Numbered from the stretch's first letter, positions 42,014 through 52,620 are shown. The stretch: DNA of 54,444 nt from Acidimicrobiia bacterium (GCA_036271555.1 DATBAK010000022.1:1-54444); one strand, 5' to 3'. Notes: generated by a model not told the origin, from the letters alone. Translations and numbers: made by a program.

Positions 42014-43702
42014 ATGGCCGACACTCCCGACATCAAGCACCGCAGCCGCGAGGTCACCGAGGGGCAGGGCCGCGCGCCGGCGCGGGCGATGCTCCGCGCG
42101 GTCGGCATGACCGACTCCGACTTCGACCGTGCGCAGGTGGGTGTGGCGTCGTCGTGGAACGAGGTGACGCCCTGCAACATGCCGCTCGACCGGCTCGCGA
42201 AGCGCGCGAAGCAAGGCGTGCTCGACGCGGGCGGCTTCCCACTCGAGTTCGTGACGATCGCGATCTCCGACGGCATCTCGATGGGCCACGAAGGCATGCG
42301 CGGGTCGCTCGTGAGTCGCGAGATCATCGCCGACTCGGTCGAGTGCGTCGTGCACTCCGAGCGGTTCGACGCGGTCGTCACCCTCGCGGGTTGCGACAAG
42401 AGCCTGCCCGGCATGCTGATGGCCGCGGCGCGATTGAACGTGCCGTCGGTGTTCCTCTATGGCGGGTCGATCCTGCCGGGCCGCTGGCGCGACCGCGCGC
42501 TCGACATCGTGAGCGTGTTCGAGGCGGTCGGCGCGTGCGCGGCGGGCACGATCACCGAGAACGAGCTCGGTGAGATCGAGCGGCGCGCGTGCCCGACCGA
42601 GGGTTCGTGTGCGGGCATGTTCACCGCGAACACGATGGCGTCGATCGGCGAGGCGCTCGGCATGTCGCTGCCCGGCAGCGCGTCCGCACCCGCGGTCGAC
42701 CGTCGCCGAGACGATGCCGCGTTCGAGAGCGGGCGCGCGGTGATGCGCCTGCTGGAGCTCGACCTCCGGCCGCGTCAGATCATGACGAAGGAAGCGTTCG
42801 AGAACGCGATCGCGGTGACGATGGCACTCGGTGGCTCCACGAACGCGGTGCTGCACCTCCTCGCGATCGCGCACGAGGCGCACGTCGAGCTCGAGCTCGA
42901 CGACTTCAACCGCATCGGCGCGCGCGTGCCGCACATCGCCGACATGAAGCCGCACGGCCGCTTCCACATGGTCGACCTCGACAACATCGGCGGTGTGCCC
43001 GTCGTGATGAAGATGCTGCTCGACGCCGACCTGCTGCACGGTGACTGCCTCACCGTCACCGGCCGCACCGTCGCCGAGAACCTCGCCGCGTTGGATCCGC
43101 CCGCGGCCGACGGCACGGTCGTGCATCCGCTCTCGGATCCCATTCACGCGATCGGCGGCCTCGCGATCCTCACCGGTTCGCTCGCGCCGAAGGGCTCGGT
43201 CGTGAAGGTCGCAGGCATCGACACGATGCGCTTCGAAGGCACCGCGCGCGTCTTCGACGGCGAGGCCGCGGCGATGGAGGAGATCGTCGCCGGAAAGATC
43301 GAGCCCGGCGACGTCGTGGTCATTCGTTACGAAGGGCCGAAGGGTGGTCCCGGCATGCGCGAGATGCTGGCCGTGACGGGCGCGATGACCGGTGCCGGTC
43401 GCGGTGGCGACGCCGCGCTCGTGACCGACGGCCGATTCTCGGGCGGCACGCAGGGTTTTTGCGTCGGACACGTCGCGCCCGAAGCCGTCGACGGCGGACC
43501 GATCGCGTTCGTACGCGACGGCGACCGCATCGTGATCGACGCGGGCGCGCACACGATCGACGTCGACGTGCCCGCCGCCGAGCTCGAAGCGCGCCGCAAG
43601 GACTGGAAGCTGCCGGAACCTCTGTACACGAGCGGCTTCCTCGCCAAGTACGCCAAGCTCGCGCAAGGCGCCGAACGCGGTGCCATCACCAACTGGTTCT
43701 GA
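42014..43702 (+). CDS. ilvD: Dihydroxy-acid dehydratase
   Basis: A 562-residue iron-sulfur dehydratase that converts 2,3-dihydroxyisovalerate and its homologue into 2-oxo acids, the third step of valine and isoleucine synthesis. Three cluster Cys are visible: Cys54 (TPCNMPL), Cys127 (AGCDKSLPG) and Cys199 ([16 protein letters not shown]). Further blocks [14 protein letters not shown] and [10 protein letters not shown] are canonical. The length equals the usual IlvD. It lies about 7 kb upstream of ilvBNC rather than in that operon. Confidence 0.96.
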   Translation: MADTPDIKHRSREVTEGQGRAPARAMLRAVGMTDSDFDRAQVGVASSWNEVTPCNMPLDRLAKRAKQGVLDAGGFPLEFVTIAISDGISMGHEGMRGSLVSREIIADSVECVVHSERFDAVVTLAGCDKSLPGMLMAAARLNVPSVFLYGGSILPGRWRDRALDIVSVFEAVGACAAGTITENELGEIERRACPTEGSCAGMFTANTMASIGEALGMSLPGSASAPAVDRRRDDAAFESGRAVMRLLELDLRPRQIMTKEAFENAIAVTMALGGSTNAVLHLLAIAHEAHVELELDDFNRIGARVPHIADMKPHGRFHMVDLDNIGGVPVVMKMLLDADLLHGDCLTVTGRTVAENLAALDPPAADGTVVHPLSDPIHAIGGLAILTGSLAPKGSVVKVAGIDTMRFEGTARVFDGEAAAMEEIVAGKIEPGDVVVIRYEGPKGGPGMREMLAVTGAMTGAGRGGDAALVTDGRFSGGTQGFCVGHVAPEAVDGGPIAFVRDGDRIVIDAGAHTIDVDVPAAELEARRKDWKLPEPLYTSGFLAKYAKLAQGAERGAITNWF

Positions 43703-43711
43703 CCCGCGCCG

Positions 43712-44629
43712 TCACCCGCACGCGAGCGCGGTTCGCACCTCCTCGATGAACGCATCGGGATCGTGCACGACCTTGCGCCAGGTCGCGAACACGATCCGGT
43801 AGCCGAGGCGCCCGGGCACGCTCCACTTCTCGTGATCGTGCTCGTAGTCGCTCGGGTCGTCGTGCCAGCGCCGCCCGTTGATCTCGACGATGACGCGCGC
43901 GCTCCGGAACCCGAAGTCGAAACGGTGCACACGACCGTTCCACTCGAGCGGGAACTCGCGCTCGAAGCCGCACAGGCCGTTCGTCACGAGGAGGCGGCGC
44001 GCCTTGACCTCAAGCGTCGATCGTGACGCGTGGGCGGGGTCGAGCTCGCCGAGCAAGCGACGAAGCGCCTTGGTCCCTCGGTGTCCGCGTTTCGCGAACC
44101 GGTCGAGGTAGGCGTGAAGCGCGCGAGGCGAGGTGAGACCGCGCCGTCGCAGGTCTTCGCACGCGATCTCCAGCGCCTCGCCGTCGAGCAGATGGGCGAG
44201 CGTGACGAGCGTCGGCTCGACGCCCGTCACGGGGAATCCGTGGAACCTCCGCACCATGAGGGCAGCGCGGTTGTGGGCCTCGTGGACGATCACCGCGTCG
44301 GATCGCAGCCGAGTTCCGCGCGGCACGATGATCTCGGGCTTCGTCGTGCGAACGCCGTCGGCTCCGTACGTCTCGCCGGCGGATCTGCCCCCGGCAACGG
44401 CGAGTGGACCGGCCCAGGCCAGCGCGGCGTACAACCGCTGCGGGTTGGAAGCAGGCACCGCGGTGAACCGATACGTGTCGGGGAGGAAGCGCTCGACCGT
44501 TCCGACCTTCGACAGGGTGGCGAGACGCTTGCGGCTGACGCCTTCCGCGACCGCTTCGTTCCCGCGAAACGCGCCGAGCGACGGCGTGCTCGCGGCCGAC
44601 AGCTTGCCGAGCGGCTCACTTTGCGACAT
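43712..44629 (-). CDS. DUF559-type endonuclease-domain protein with N-terminal winged-helix region
   Basis: A 305-residue protein. The C-terminal ~90 residues are a DUF559/Vsr-like endonuclease fold: REFPLEWNGRVHRFDFGFRSARVIVEINGRRWHDDPSDYEHDHEKW, with the catalytic-type D-x(n)-ExN pattern (Asp, Glu, Asn), and YRIVFATWRKVVHDP. The N-terminal part (VAEGVSRKRLATLSKVGTVERFLPDTYRF) resembles the AbiEi-antitoxin-like winged helix common in actinobacterial proteins of this architecture. The ATG follows GGAGGG. The target is unknown; it converges with ilvD (9 nt apart). Confidence 0.82.
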   Translation of the reverse strand: MSQSEPLGKLSAASTPSLGAFRGNEAVAEGVSRKRLATLSKVGTVERFLPDTYRFTAVPASNPQRLYAALAWAGPLAVAGGRSAGETYGADGVRTTKPEIIVPRGTRLRSDAVIVHEAHNRAALMVRRFHGFPVTGVEPTLVTLAHLLDGEALEIACEDLRRRGLTSPRALHAYLDRFAKRGHRGTKALRRLLGELDPAHASRSTLEVKARRLLVTNGLCGFEREFPLEWNGRVHRFDFGFRSARVIVEINGRRWHDDPSDYEHDHEKWSVPGRLGYRIVFATWRKVVHDPDAFIEEVRTALACG

Positions 44630-44777
44630 CGGGTATCCCTCCAGGGCACTCACGGTCGCAAGGTGCGGCCGGGCGGCGGTGGGGGAAGCGCGGCGGTGGG
44701 GGAAGCGCGGCGGAGGGGTCGACCGCGCGCGGGTCACCGTACGATGCGGGTGCGACAGCAAGGAGACGCGCGGCGCC

Positions 44778-45650
44778 ATGCCGGAGATGTTGGAGGCGGA
44801 GGCGGCGCGGGCGTTCTTGGAGGAGCACGCGCTCCGGCGGACGATCGCGCGCGTCGTCGCGCCCGACGCGTGGTACCTGAAGCGCGGGCTCACTGCGGGT
44901 GCGGCGGGCGACGCGCTCGTCGGCCGGCAGGTCGTCACCGCGCGCCGCATCGGCAAGCAACTGCTCCTCGACACGGGTGCCAGAACGCGGCAGTCGAACG
45001 AGGCGTCAGGAGCGGCGAGCGCCCGCGAGTCGGGTACGCCGCCGAGCAGCGAGTGCGACCGTGAAGGAGGTCCGGTTCTCGGGCTGCACCTGGGCATGAG
45101 CGGGCGCGTCGTCGTCGACGGCGAGTCGGCCGGTGACCCGCTGCTCTACGCGAGCAACGCCGAGAACCCGGCGTGGCTGCGGTTCGGTGTCGAGTTCGAC
45201 GACGGTGGGTCGCTCGCCATGCGTGATCCGCGCCGGCTCGGCGCGGTCGAGCTCGATCCCGACGAGTCGCGTTGGGGACCCGACGCGTCGACCATCGATC
45301 GCACAGCACTCGAACGCGCGCTCGCGAAGAGCACCGCGCCGCTCAAGGCGGTGCTGATGGATCAGTCGCGCATCGCCGGCCTCGGCAACCTGCTCGTCGA
45401 CGAGGTGCTGTGGCGCGCGGGCTTCGACCCCGCGCGCGAAGCGAAGTCGCTCACCGAAGACGATCGCGCCGCGCTCGCGCGCACGATCCGGCACACGGTG
45501 CGGGTACTCGGCCGCAGGGGTGGATCACACACCGGCGAACTCCAGGCGTCACGCGCGCGCGGAGGTCGCTGCCCGCGCGACGGCGCCGAGCTCCTACGAC
45601 GAACGGTCGGCGGCCGGACGACCTACTCGTGCCCGGTGCACCAGCGCTGA
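44778..45650 (+). CDS. Fpg/Nei family DNA glycosylase
   Basis: A 290-residue base-excision repair glycosylase/AP lyase. The mature N-terminus is P-E-M-L-E (catalytic Pro2, Glu3), a Lys lies in RIGKQLLLD, and the H2TH region reads QSRIAGLGNLLVDEVLWRAG. The C-terminal zinc finger departs from the usual four-Cys form: GGRCPRDGAELL and TTYSCPVHQ keep one Cys of each pair, with Asp and His in the other positions. An insertion of about 30 residues lies in the N-terminal beta-sandwich. ATG at 44778 follows AAGGAG; a TACGAT -10 candidate lies at 44739. Confidence 0.88.
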   Translation: MPEMLEAEAARAFLEEHALRRTIARVVAPDAWYLKRGLTAGAAGDALVGRQVVTARRIGKQLLLDTGARTRQSNEASGAASARESGTPPSSECDREGGPVLGLHLGMSGRVVVDGESAGDPLLYASNAENPAWLRFGVEFDDGGSLAMRDPRRLGAVELDPDESRWGPDASTIDRTALERALAKSTAPLKAVLMDQSRIAGLGNLLVDEVLWRAGFDPAREAKSLTEDDRAALARTIRHTVRVLGRRGGSHTGELQASRARGGRCPRDGAELLRRTVGGRTTYSCPVHQR

Positions 45651-45654
45651 GCCG

Positions 45655-47082
45655 TCAGCCCGCGCGGTAGAGCACCGCGGTCGGCGCCGCCACCGTGAGC
45701 ATCGCGGGCGTGCGCCGCGAGAAGAACGACGCGCGCGGTTCGTCGTTCCGACCGAGGAAGAACGCGCGGTTCACGGCCTTCACCCGAACCCGAGCGCCGG
45801 TGTCGGGTCCGAACGCGACGCGGATCGCGTCGATCTCCGCGATGTCGGACGGGCGCGTTCCCGGCGGCAACAGAACCGTCGTTGCGGCGGGATCGTCCCG
45901 CTCGACCGACCAGTCGGGATGCATCCCGAAGTCGGACCGATAGAGCGACGAGTCGCCCTTCAGCCGCACGCCGATCGCAACCCCGACCCAGAACACGCCC
46001 GAGTTCGCGGGCTTCACCGTCTGCTTGCGCACGACGAGGTACAGGTAGTTCGTCGGGTCCGCGATGAGCGTGGTCTGCGCGGGATCGGGGTGCGCGACGA
46101 CCTTGCCCTCGCGCCGAACTTCGTCGGCCATCACGCGATACGTCCACGGGTTCGCGTCCATCACCTGTTCACGCGCGTGCGTCGTCGAGTCGAGCGACTC
46201 CGCGGTCGAGAGCGAGAAGCGCATCGGGTCGTCGACCGTGTCGCACACGTTGTTGTTCAGCGTGCACGTCTGCAGCTCGGGGCGGTCGAGCTCGTACGTG
46301 CCCGCGAACACTTCGGTGCCGTGGTTCGGCGACTGGAACACCGCGGTGCCGGGCACCGTGTTGCCGTTCGCATCGACCTCGACCTGATAGATCCACTCGA
46401 TGTCGGTCGTACGCCCCCAACGTGCCATCAACGCCGGCGTCGACGTGCCGCCGTCCTCGTTGCTCCAGACGATCGAGTACAGCAGCACGGTGTGGCCCGG
46501 AGTGGCCGCGGGCGTCTGCTCGTGCCACGCGACGAGCGGCGTGTCCGTGGACGCGTTCTGGTACCGACCCGACGGTTCGCCGGCGACGTTCTTGACGTTG
46601 CGCCCATAGAGGATCGGTGAGTGGGAGAGCACGGTCCAGCCGGGTGTGCCGTACGCGACGGTGTGGAAGTGCGTGCGCGCGACCGCGACCTGCGTCGCGC
46701 CTGCGGACGATGCATCGGTGTCGAAGTGCAGCGTGAGCTTGTGACGACCGACGAAGAGCGGACCGAGGTCGAACGAACGCGTCACCAGAGACGAATCCAT
46801 CACGACGTCGTCGGTGACGTACCGGCCGTCGACCGAGACGCGCAGCACCGCGGATGTCGACGACGCGTTCTGCCACGACACGCCGGGCGCGGCCGCGGTG
46901 AGGTCGAGCAACTCCTCGCCGAGATCGTGTGTCTGGAAGCGAATCGTCGCGTCGGCACCGTGGCGCGTGACGACGACGTGCTGGGTCTCGGCCGACGCGC
47001 GCGAAGGCGCGGCGACGGTGAACGCGAGCGAGCCGAGCGCGAGCGCGACTCCGGTCATGACGGAGACCATGCGTCGCGCCAT
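45655..47082 (-). CDS. Secreted protein, unknown function
   Basis: A 475-residue protein not recognised as a known family. It has a clear N-terminal signal peptide (residues 1-31, ending SRASAE) and a predominantly beta-sheet composition; two short segments look like carbohydrate-binding or galactose-binding-like repeats, but I cannot prove this. A CTLNNNVC pair could form a disulphide. The ATG follows AAGGAG. It is only 3 nt downstream of the DUF2156 membrane protein gene on the same strand, so the two are co-transcribed, which suggests a cell-envelope job. Confidence 0.7.
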   Translation of the reverse strand: MARRMVSVMTGVALALGSLAFTVAAPSRASAETQHVVVTRHGADATIRFQTHDLGEELLDLTAAAPGVSWQNASSTSAVLRVSVDGRYVTDDVVMDSSLVTRSFDLGPLFVGRHKLTLHFDTDASSAGATQVAVARTHFHTVAYGTPGWTVLSHSPILYGRNVKNVAGEPSGRYQNASTDTPLVAWHEQTPAATPGHTVLLYSIVWSNEDGGTSTPALMARWGRTTDIEWIYQVEVDANGNTVPGTAVFQSPNHGTEVFAGTYELDRPELQTCTLNNNVCDTVDDPMRFSLSTAESLDSTTHAREQVMDANPWTYRVMADEVRREGKVVAHPDPAQTTLIADPTNYLYLVVRKQTVKPANSGVFWVGVAIGVRLKGDSSLYRSDFGMHPDWSVERDDPAATTVLLPPGTRPSDIAEIDAIRVAFGPDTGARVRVKAVNRAFFLGRNDEPRASFFSRRTPAMLTVAAPTAVLYRAG

Positions 47083-47085
47083 CGA

Positions 47086-48885
47086 CTACTCCTTCGCGTC
47101 GGTGTTCACTTGCGGGCGGCGGCGGCGCACCAACCCACGCGCCGCGGCGACCAGCCCGTTCGGAAGGTACGCGATGCCGACGGTCGTCGCGATGCGCGCG
47201 AGGTTCGCCGACTCCGGGTACACGAGGTAGATCGGCTCCCAACGGGGCCCGAACTTCGCCTTGAACCGGAACAGGTTCTTCGCCTCGTACACCGCACCGC
47301 CGTGGTCGTACAGCCAGCGCAGCGCGTCTCGGAGGCGCGAGTCGTCGCGGTCGTCGTCGGGGCGATCGACGTGCGCGAGCGGGATCGCGTTGAGGCTCGC
47401 TTCCTTGAGCCCGCGGTCGCGGAACGCCTCGAGCGAGCGCAGGATCAGCAGCTCCATCGTGCCGACGGGGCTCTCGGGATCACGCCGGAGCAGGTCGAGG
47501 ATCATTGCCTTGCCGTCGAGGTAGGGGAGCCAGGTCGTGAACGCGACGACCCGTCCGCCGACGAGCGCGATCCACGTCTCGAAGAAGTCGAAGCGATCGA
47601 GGTCGAGCCGGCCGAGCGTGAAGCCCAGTTCCGGGCCGTGCTTCATCTCCAGCCAGTGATCGCTGATCGCGCGGAGCTGCGCGTCGACCGCGGGCGATCG
47701 GTTCTCCACTCGATAGGGCACGACGACGACGCCGTCGCGCTCGGCGCGGCGTGTGTTCTGCCGGAGCTTCGCCTTCTCCTTGCCGTCGGTCGCGAAGCCC
47801 TCGAGGTCGACGATCGCCTCCTCACCGATCGACACCGACTCGAAGCCGTACCGGTCGGCGCGCTCCGCGGTGGAGCGCGACGCCGCGAGGAGCACGGGCG
47901 TCCAGCCGTAGTGCTCGCACTTCGTGACCAGCTCGCCGAGCGCCTCCAGCTCGGTGCCGGGTTCGCCGACCGGGTCGCCGACACCGATCGTGACGCCCGA
48001 GATCTCGCGGTAGCCGAGCAGCACGCGTCCGTCGACGAGCTCGAGCGTCTCGTTCTCCGGCAGCCCCGCGAGCGCCGCCATGCCGGTGCGGCCCCAGCGG
48101 TCGAGGAACCGCGCTCGGGCGCGCAGGTCGGGGTGATGGATGAGCCGCGCGACGACGGGCTGCAGCAGCAGCGTGAGCACGACGAGCAGCGACGCCGCGC
48201 CGAGCGCCTGCAACGAACGGATGAACGCGCGCGCGAGTGCGGTGTCGCCGCTCGGCGCGGTCGTGAGGAAGAACGCGCTGCGCAGCACCACGTCGATACG
48301 CGACGCGATGCTGCGACGCGGAAGCTGCTCGGCGAGCTCCGACCAACCGACGAGCCCGTAGAGCAGCAGACCGCCGAGGAACCACGGCAGCGCGATCAGC
48401 GATCGGAATCTGAGCGGGCGCGCGCGGGCGACGAAGGCGTCGCGGATCGTCCAGAGATAGACGGGCGGAACGAGCGCGAGGCCCGCGGCGATGGGGTCGA
48501 GGTTGCCGGCGAGGTGCAGCACTGCGGACGCGATCGTGAGGAACAGTGCGCCGATCCACGCGCGCCGGTAGCCGCGCGCGAGCCCTCGTGCGAGGAGCAG
48601 CAGCGCGAGTCCGGCGACGAGCAGCAGCGCGCGTCCACTCTCGCTGAGGCCGAGCGGGAAGTTGCGTTCGAGGATTGCGAGGTGATGGCGCGTGCGCGGC
48701 ACGACCGCGCCGACGATGTCGGCGATCGCGACGACCGCGATCGCGATCACGGCCCACCGGCGGCGATGGCGACGCTGCTCCATCGCGAGCAGGGCGTTGT
48801 CGGCACGGGGGAGCGCGCGCGGCGCGCGCAGGCTGGGTCGGCTCCGCAGCCGCTCGCGGAGTCCGCCGCGCTGGTTGCGTGTCAC
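47086..48885 (-). CDS. Membrane protein with C-terminal DUF2156 (MprF/LPG synthase-like) domain
   Basis: About 599 residues. The N-terminal half has six to seven membrane helices. The C-terminal half is a DUF2156-type GNAT-fold domain ([78 protein letters not shown]), as in MprF/LysX lipid II or phosphatidylglycerol aminoacyl transferases, which use aminoacyl-tRNA to modify membrane lipids. Start is uncertain: several GTG codons (48885-48894) precede TRNQRGG, and an in-frame ATG gives [10 protein letters not shown] further in. It is divergent from the ilvB leader. Confidence 0.78.
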   Translation of the reverse strand: MTRNQRGGLRERLRSRPSLRAPRALPRADNALLAMEQRRHRRRWAVIAIAVVAIADIVGAVVPRTRHHLAILERNFPLGLSESGRALLLVAGLALLLLARGLARGYRRAWIGALFLTIASAVLHLAGNLDPIAAGLALVPPVYLWTIRDAFVARARPLRFRSLIALPWFLGGLLLYGLVGWSELAEQLPRRSIASRIDVVLRSAFFLTTAPSGDTALARAFIRSLQALGAASLLVVLTLLLQPVVARLIHHPDLRARARFLDRWGRTGMAALAGLPENETLELVDGRVLLGYREISGVTIGVGDPVGEPGTELEALGELVTKCEHYGWTPVLLAASRSTAERADRYGFESVSIGEEAIVDLEGFATDGKEKAKLRQNTRRAERDGVVVVPYRVENRSPAVDAQLRAISDHWLEMKHGPELGFTLGRLDLDRFDFFETWIALVGGRVVAFTTWLPYLDGKAMILDLLRRDPESPVGTMELLILRSLEAFRDRGLKEASLNAIPLAHVDRPDDDRDDSRLRDALRWLYDHGGAVYEAKNLFRFKAKFGPRWEPIYLVYPESANLARIATTVGIAYLPNGLVAAARGLVRRRRPQVNTDAKE

Positions 48886-48972
48886 GACCACCACTCTGCC
48901 CTTCCGGGCTCGCCGGCTCTCACCGGGGATGTTCCCGAATCCCTGTTGTTTGCATCGGCGCGGCCGATGGGC

Positions 48973-48987
48973 GAGACTATGAGTCTC
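48973..48987. repeat. Short inverted repeat just before the ilv leader peptide start
   Basis: GAGACT (48973-48978) and AGTCTC (48982-48987) are perfect 6-bp arms with a 3-nt spacer, ending at the base before the leader ATG. It overlaps the probable -10 (GACTAT) and could be an operator. Confidence 0.5.
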
Positions 48988-49038
48988 ATGTCGTTCGTGA
49001 CGCTCCCCGCCGACACCCTCCTCGTAGTCATCACGTAG
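48988..49038 (+). CDS. ilvB leader peptide (attenuation), 16 aa
   Basis: The peptide reads [16 protein letters not shown] and ends in six branched-chain or Thr codons in a row apart from none others (Leu-Leu-Val-Val-Ile-Thr), the expected sensor for charged Leu, Val, Ile and Thr tRNA. A hairpin overlaps its stop codon and a rho-independent terminator follows before ilvB. The ATG may be leaderless, lying just after a GACTAT -10-like sequence. Confidence 0.75.
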   Translation: MSFVTLPADTLLVVIT

Positions 49039-49069
49039 CGCACGCGGCCGCTCCACGCGCCCGTGCGCT
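49037..49069 (+). promoter_or_regulatory. Hairpin overlapping the leader-peptide stop codon
   Basis: Arms AGCGCACG (49037-49044) and CGTGCGCT (49062-49069) are perfect inverted repeats of 8 bp. The 5' arm begins inside the leader TAG, so a ribosome reaching the stop would disrupt it, as in attenuator pause hairpins. No alternative antiterminator pairing with the terminator arm was found by eye. Confidence 0.6.
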
Positions 49070-49077
49070 GCTTCCGA

Positions 49078-49106
49078 CCCCTCGCCAGTGCGGGGGGTTT
49101 TCTCTT
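49078..49106 (+). terminator. ilv attenuator (rho-independent terminator)
   Basis: Stem CCCCTCGC (49078-49085) pairs with GCGGGGGG (49090-49097) over 8 bp, one being a T-G wobble, with a CAGT loop; it is followed directly by TTTTCTCTT. It is between the leader peptide and ilvB (start 49170). Confidence 0.8.
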
Positions 49107-49169
49107 GCCCGCCGAACCGACCTCGCACCCAGCGATACCAGCGAGACCAGCCAGACAGGAGCCACCCCG

Positions 49170-50894
49170 ATGAAGCTGACCGGCGCCCAGGCCTTGATCA
49201 AGAGCCTCGAGATGGAGCAGGTCGAGGTGATGTTCGGCCTTCCCGGTGGTGCGATCCTCCCGGTGTACGACCCGCTCATCGACTCGTCGATCCGCCACAT
49301 CCTCGTGCGCCACGAGCAGGGCGCCGGCCACATGGCGTCGGGCTACGCGCACGCCACTGGTCGACCGGGTGTCGCGATGGTGACGAGCGGTCCCGCGGCC
49401 ACGAACATCGTCACGCCGCTCTGCGACGCGTACATGGACTCGATCCCGATGGTCGCGATCACCGGGCAGGTCGCGTACTCGGTGATCGGCACCGACGCGT
49501 TCCAGGAAGCCGACACCGTCGGCATCACGATGCCGGTGACGAAGCACAACTGGCTCATCACCGACGCGCGGGACATCCCGCAGATCGTGCGCGAGGCCTT
49601 CCACGTCGCGACGACGGGCCGTCCGGGGCCGGTGCTCGTCGACGTGCCGAAGGACGTCGCCAACCAGACGATGGACTGGTACTGGCCCGAGAAGGTCGAC
49701 CTCCCCGGCTACAAGCCGACGGTGAAGGGTCATCCGAAGCAGATCAAGGAGGCGGCGCGACTCATCAACGAGGCGAAGCGGCCCGTGATCTACGCGGGCG
49801 GCGGCATCCTCAAGGCGCGCGCCGCGGAGGCGCTGCGCGCGCTCGCCGAGCTCGCCGACGTCCACGTCGTCACCACGTTGATGGCGCGGGGCGCGTTCCC
49901 CGACAGTCATCCGCTCTGCCTCGGCATGCCCGGCATGCACGGCAACTACACCGCGGTCACCTCGATGCAGAAGGCCGACCTGCTGATCGCGCTGGGATCG
50001 CGTTTCGACGACCGCGTCACCGGCAAGGTGAGCGCGTTCGCCCCCGACGCGAAGGTCATCCACGTCGACATCGACCCTGCGGAGCAGGGCAAGGTGCGCC
50101 GGCCCGACGTCCCGATCGTCGGCGATTGCCGCGTCGTGATCGAAGAGCTCGTGAAGGCCGTGCGCGCCGAGCAGGGCAAGCACGACAAGGCCGACCAGAG
50201 CGAGTGGCACGCGCAGCTGAACTCGTGGCGCGAGCAGCACCCGCTCACGTACGAGCAGGAAGAGGACGGGCCGCTGAAGCCCCAGTTCTGCATCGAGGCG
50301 CTGCGCGACAACACGCCCGACGACACGATCGTCGTGTCGGGCGTCGGTCAGCACCAGATGTGGGCGAGCCAGCTCTGGCACTTCGACCACCCGTACACGT
50401 GGATCAACTCGGGTGGCCTCGGCACGATGGGTTACGCGGTGCCCGCGTCGATCGGCGCGAAGGTCGGTCAGCCCGACCGCATGGTGTGGGCGATCGACGG
50501 CGACGGTTGCTTCCAGATGACCGCGCAGGAGCTCGTGACCGCGACCGCGGAGCGCATCCCGGTGAAGATCGCGATCCTGAACAACGCGTATCTCGGCATG
50601 GTGCGGCAGTGGCAGGAGCTGTTCTACGGCGAGCGCTACAGCGAGGTGTACCTGTCGCCCGACCTGCCCGACTACGTGAAGTGGGCCGAGGCGATGGGTT
50701 GCGTCGGTCTGCGCGCGGAGACACCCGAGGACGTCGTGCCGACGATCGAGAAGGCGAACGAGATCGACGACCGTCCGGTCGTCATCGACTTCCGCACCGA
50801 CTACCGCGAGAAGGTCTATCCGATGGTCGCCGCCGGCACCGCGAACGACGAGATCATCCTCGGCCCCGCGACCGACACGGCGGGTGGGCGATGA
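49170..50894 (+). CDS. ilvB: Acetolactate synthase, large (catalytic) subunit
   Basis: A 574-residue ThDP-dependent enzyme that joins two pyruvates (or pyruvate with 2-oxobutyrate) in the first step of branched-chain amino acid synthesis. Activating Glu49 ([21 protein letters not shown]), the FAD-region block, and the C-terminal ThDP motif [15 protein letters not shown] through [14 protein letters not shown] are all present, as expected for a true AHAS. AGGAG lies 8 nt before the ATG. Expression is predicted to be attenuated by the upstream leader. The frame is open upstream of the ATG, but that part is shadow. Confidence 0.96.
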   Translation: MKLTGAQALIKSLEMEQVEVMFGLPGGAILPVYDPLIDSSIRHILVRHEQGAGHMASGYAHATGRPGVAMVTSGPAATNIVTPLCDAYMDSIPMVAITGQVAYSVIGTDAFQEADTVGITMPVTKHNWLITDARDIPQIVREAFHVATTGRPGPVLVDVPKDVANQTMDWYWPEKVDLPGYKPTVKGHPKQIKEAARLINEAKRPVIYAGGGILKARAAEALRALAELADVHVVTTLMARGAFPDSHPLCLGMPGMHGNYTAVTSMQKADLLIALGSRFDDRVTGKVSAFAPDAKVIHVDIDPAEQGKVRRPDVPIVGDCRVVIEELVKAVRAEQGKHDKADQSEWHAQLNSWREQHPLTYEQEEDGPLKPQFCIEALRDNTPDDTIVVSGVGQHQMWASQLWHFDHPYTWINSGGLGTMGYAVPASIGAKVGQPDRMVWAIDGDGCFQMTAQELVTATAERIPVKIAILNNAYLGMVRQWQELFYGERYSEVYLSPDLPDYVKWAEAMGCVGLRAETPEDVVPTIEKANEIDDRPVVIDFRTDYREKVYPMVAAGTANDEIILGPATDTAGGR

Positions 50895-50980
50895 GCAGCC
50901 AGGCGCAGACCGACGGCGCGGTCAGCCCGACACGGTCGTCGCACGGTCCGGGTCGAGCGCGGGAGGTCGAAGCCGCATGA
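50891..50980 (+). CDS. Small ORF (29 aa) bridging ilvB and ilvN
   Basis: The ATG overlaps the ilvB TGA (ATGA), and the TGA overlaps the ilvN ATG (ATGA). The 29-residue product begins MSSQAQTDG and ends REVEAA. The ilvN Shine-Dalgarno GGGAGGT lies inside its last codons. The arrangement and the MSSQ...EV(E/A)AA ends match the small ORF at 23794, so it may be a conserved translational-coupling cassette rather than a working protein. Confidence 0.45.
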   Translation: MSSQAQTDGAVSPTRSSHGPGRAREVEAA

Positions 50981-51507
50981 GCATCAACCAGCACCACATC
51001 CTGACGGTGCACGTCGAGAACAAGGCGGGCGTGCTGTCGCGCGTCGCCGGCTTGTTCTCGCGGCGCGGGTTCAACATCGTGTCGCTCGCGGTCAGCCCGA
51101 CGGAGGACGAGCGCTTCAGCCGCATGACGATCGTCGTCGACGCGGAGTCGTCGCCGGTCGAGCAGATCGTGAAGCAGCTCAACAAGCTGATTCCCGTGCT
51201 CAAGATCACGGAGATCGCATCGGAGCAAGGTGTGGAGCGCGAGCTCATGCTCGTGACCGTGCGCGCGTCGTCCGAGAACCGCTCCGCGGTGACCGAGCTC
51301 GCCGCGATCTTCGAGGCGCGCATCGTCGACGTCGGCTTCGAGGCGATGACGATCATGATCGCGGGCAGCCCCGACCGGCTCGACGCCTTCTCGGATCTCG
51401 TCCGCCCTCTCGGCATCGTCGAGTCGCAGCGGACGGGTCGCATCGCGCTGCCGCGTCTCGCCCGCCAACCCGTGAAGCTGCGCGCGGTACGCACCGCGCA
51501 GGGTTGA
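50977..51507 (+). CDS. ilvN: Acetolactate synthase, small (regulatory) subunit
   Basis: A 176-residue ACT-domain regulatory subunit that binds valine and controls IlvB activity. ILTVHVENKAGVLSRVAGLFSRRGFNIVSLAVSPTED is the N-terminal ACT domain; the second half (VERELMLVTVRAS, then FEARIVDVGFEAMTIMIAGSPDRLDAF) is the C-terminal domain seen in long IlvN forms. The start is the ATG at 50977 after GGGAGGT, in an ATGA overlap with the small ORF. Expected to act as an IlvB-IlvN complex. Confidence 0.95.
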   Translation: MSINQHHILTVHVENKAGVLSRVAGLFSRRGFNIVSLAVSPTEDERFSRMTIVVDAESSPVEQIVKQLNKLIPVLKITEIASEQGVERELMLVTVRASSENRSAVTELAAIFEARIVDVGFEAMTIMIAGSPDRLDAFSDLVRPLGIVESQRTGRIALPRLARQPVKLRAVRTAQG

Positions 51508-51591
51508 GTCGCTCGTCACTCGAGGGGCGCCGGCCGCATTGCCCCACGTAATCTCCTCCGTCGCTCGAATACAGGAACGAAAGAGAACCCG

Positions 51592-52620
<1,029 letters not shown>

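Noticed and set aside
40250-43666. A single 1138-residue minus-strand reading frame
   Set aside because: The part upstream of 41947 is the reverse shadow of ilvD; only the M14 peptidase portion has motifs.
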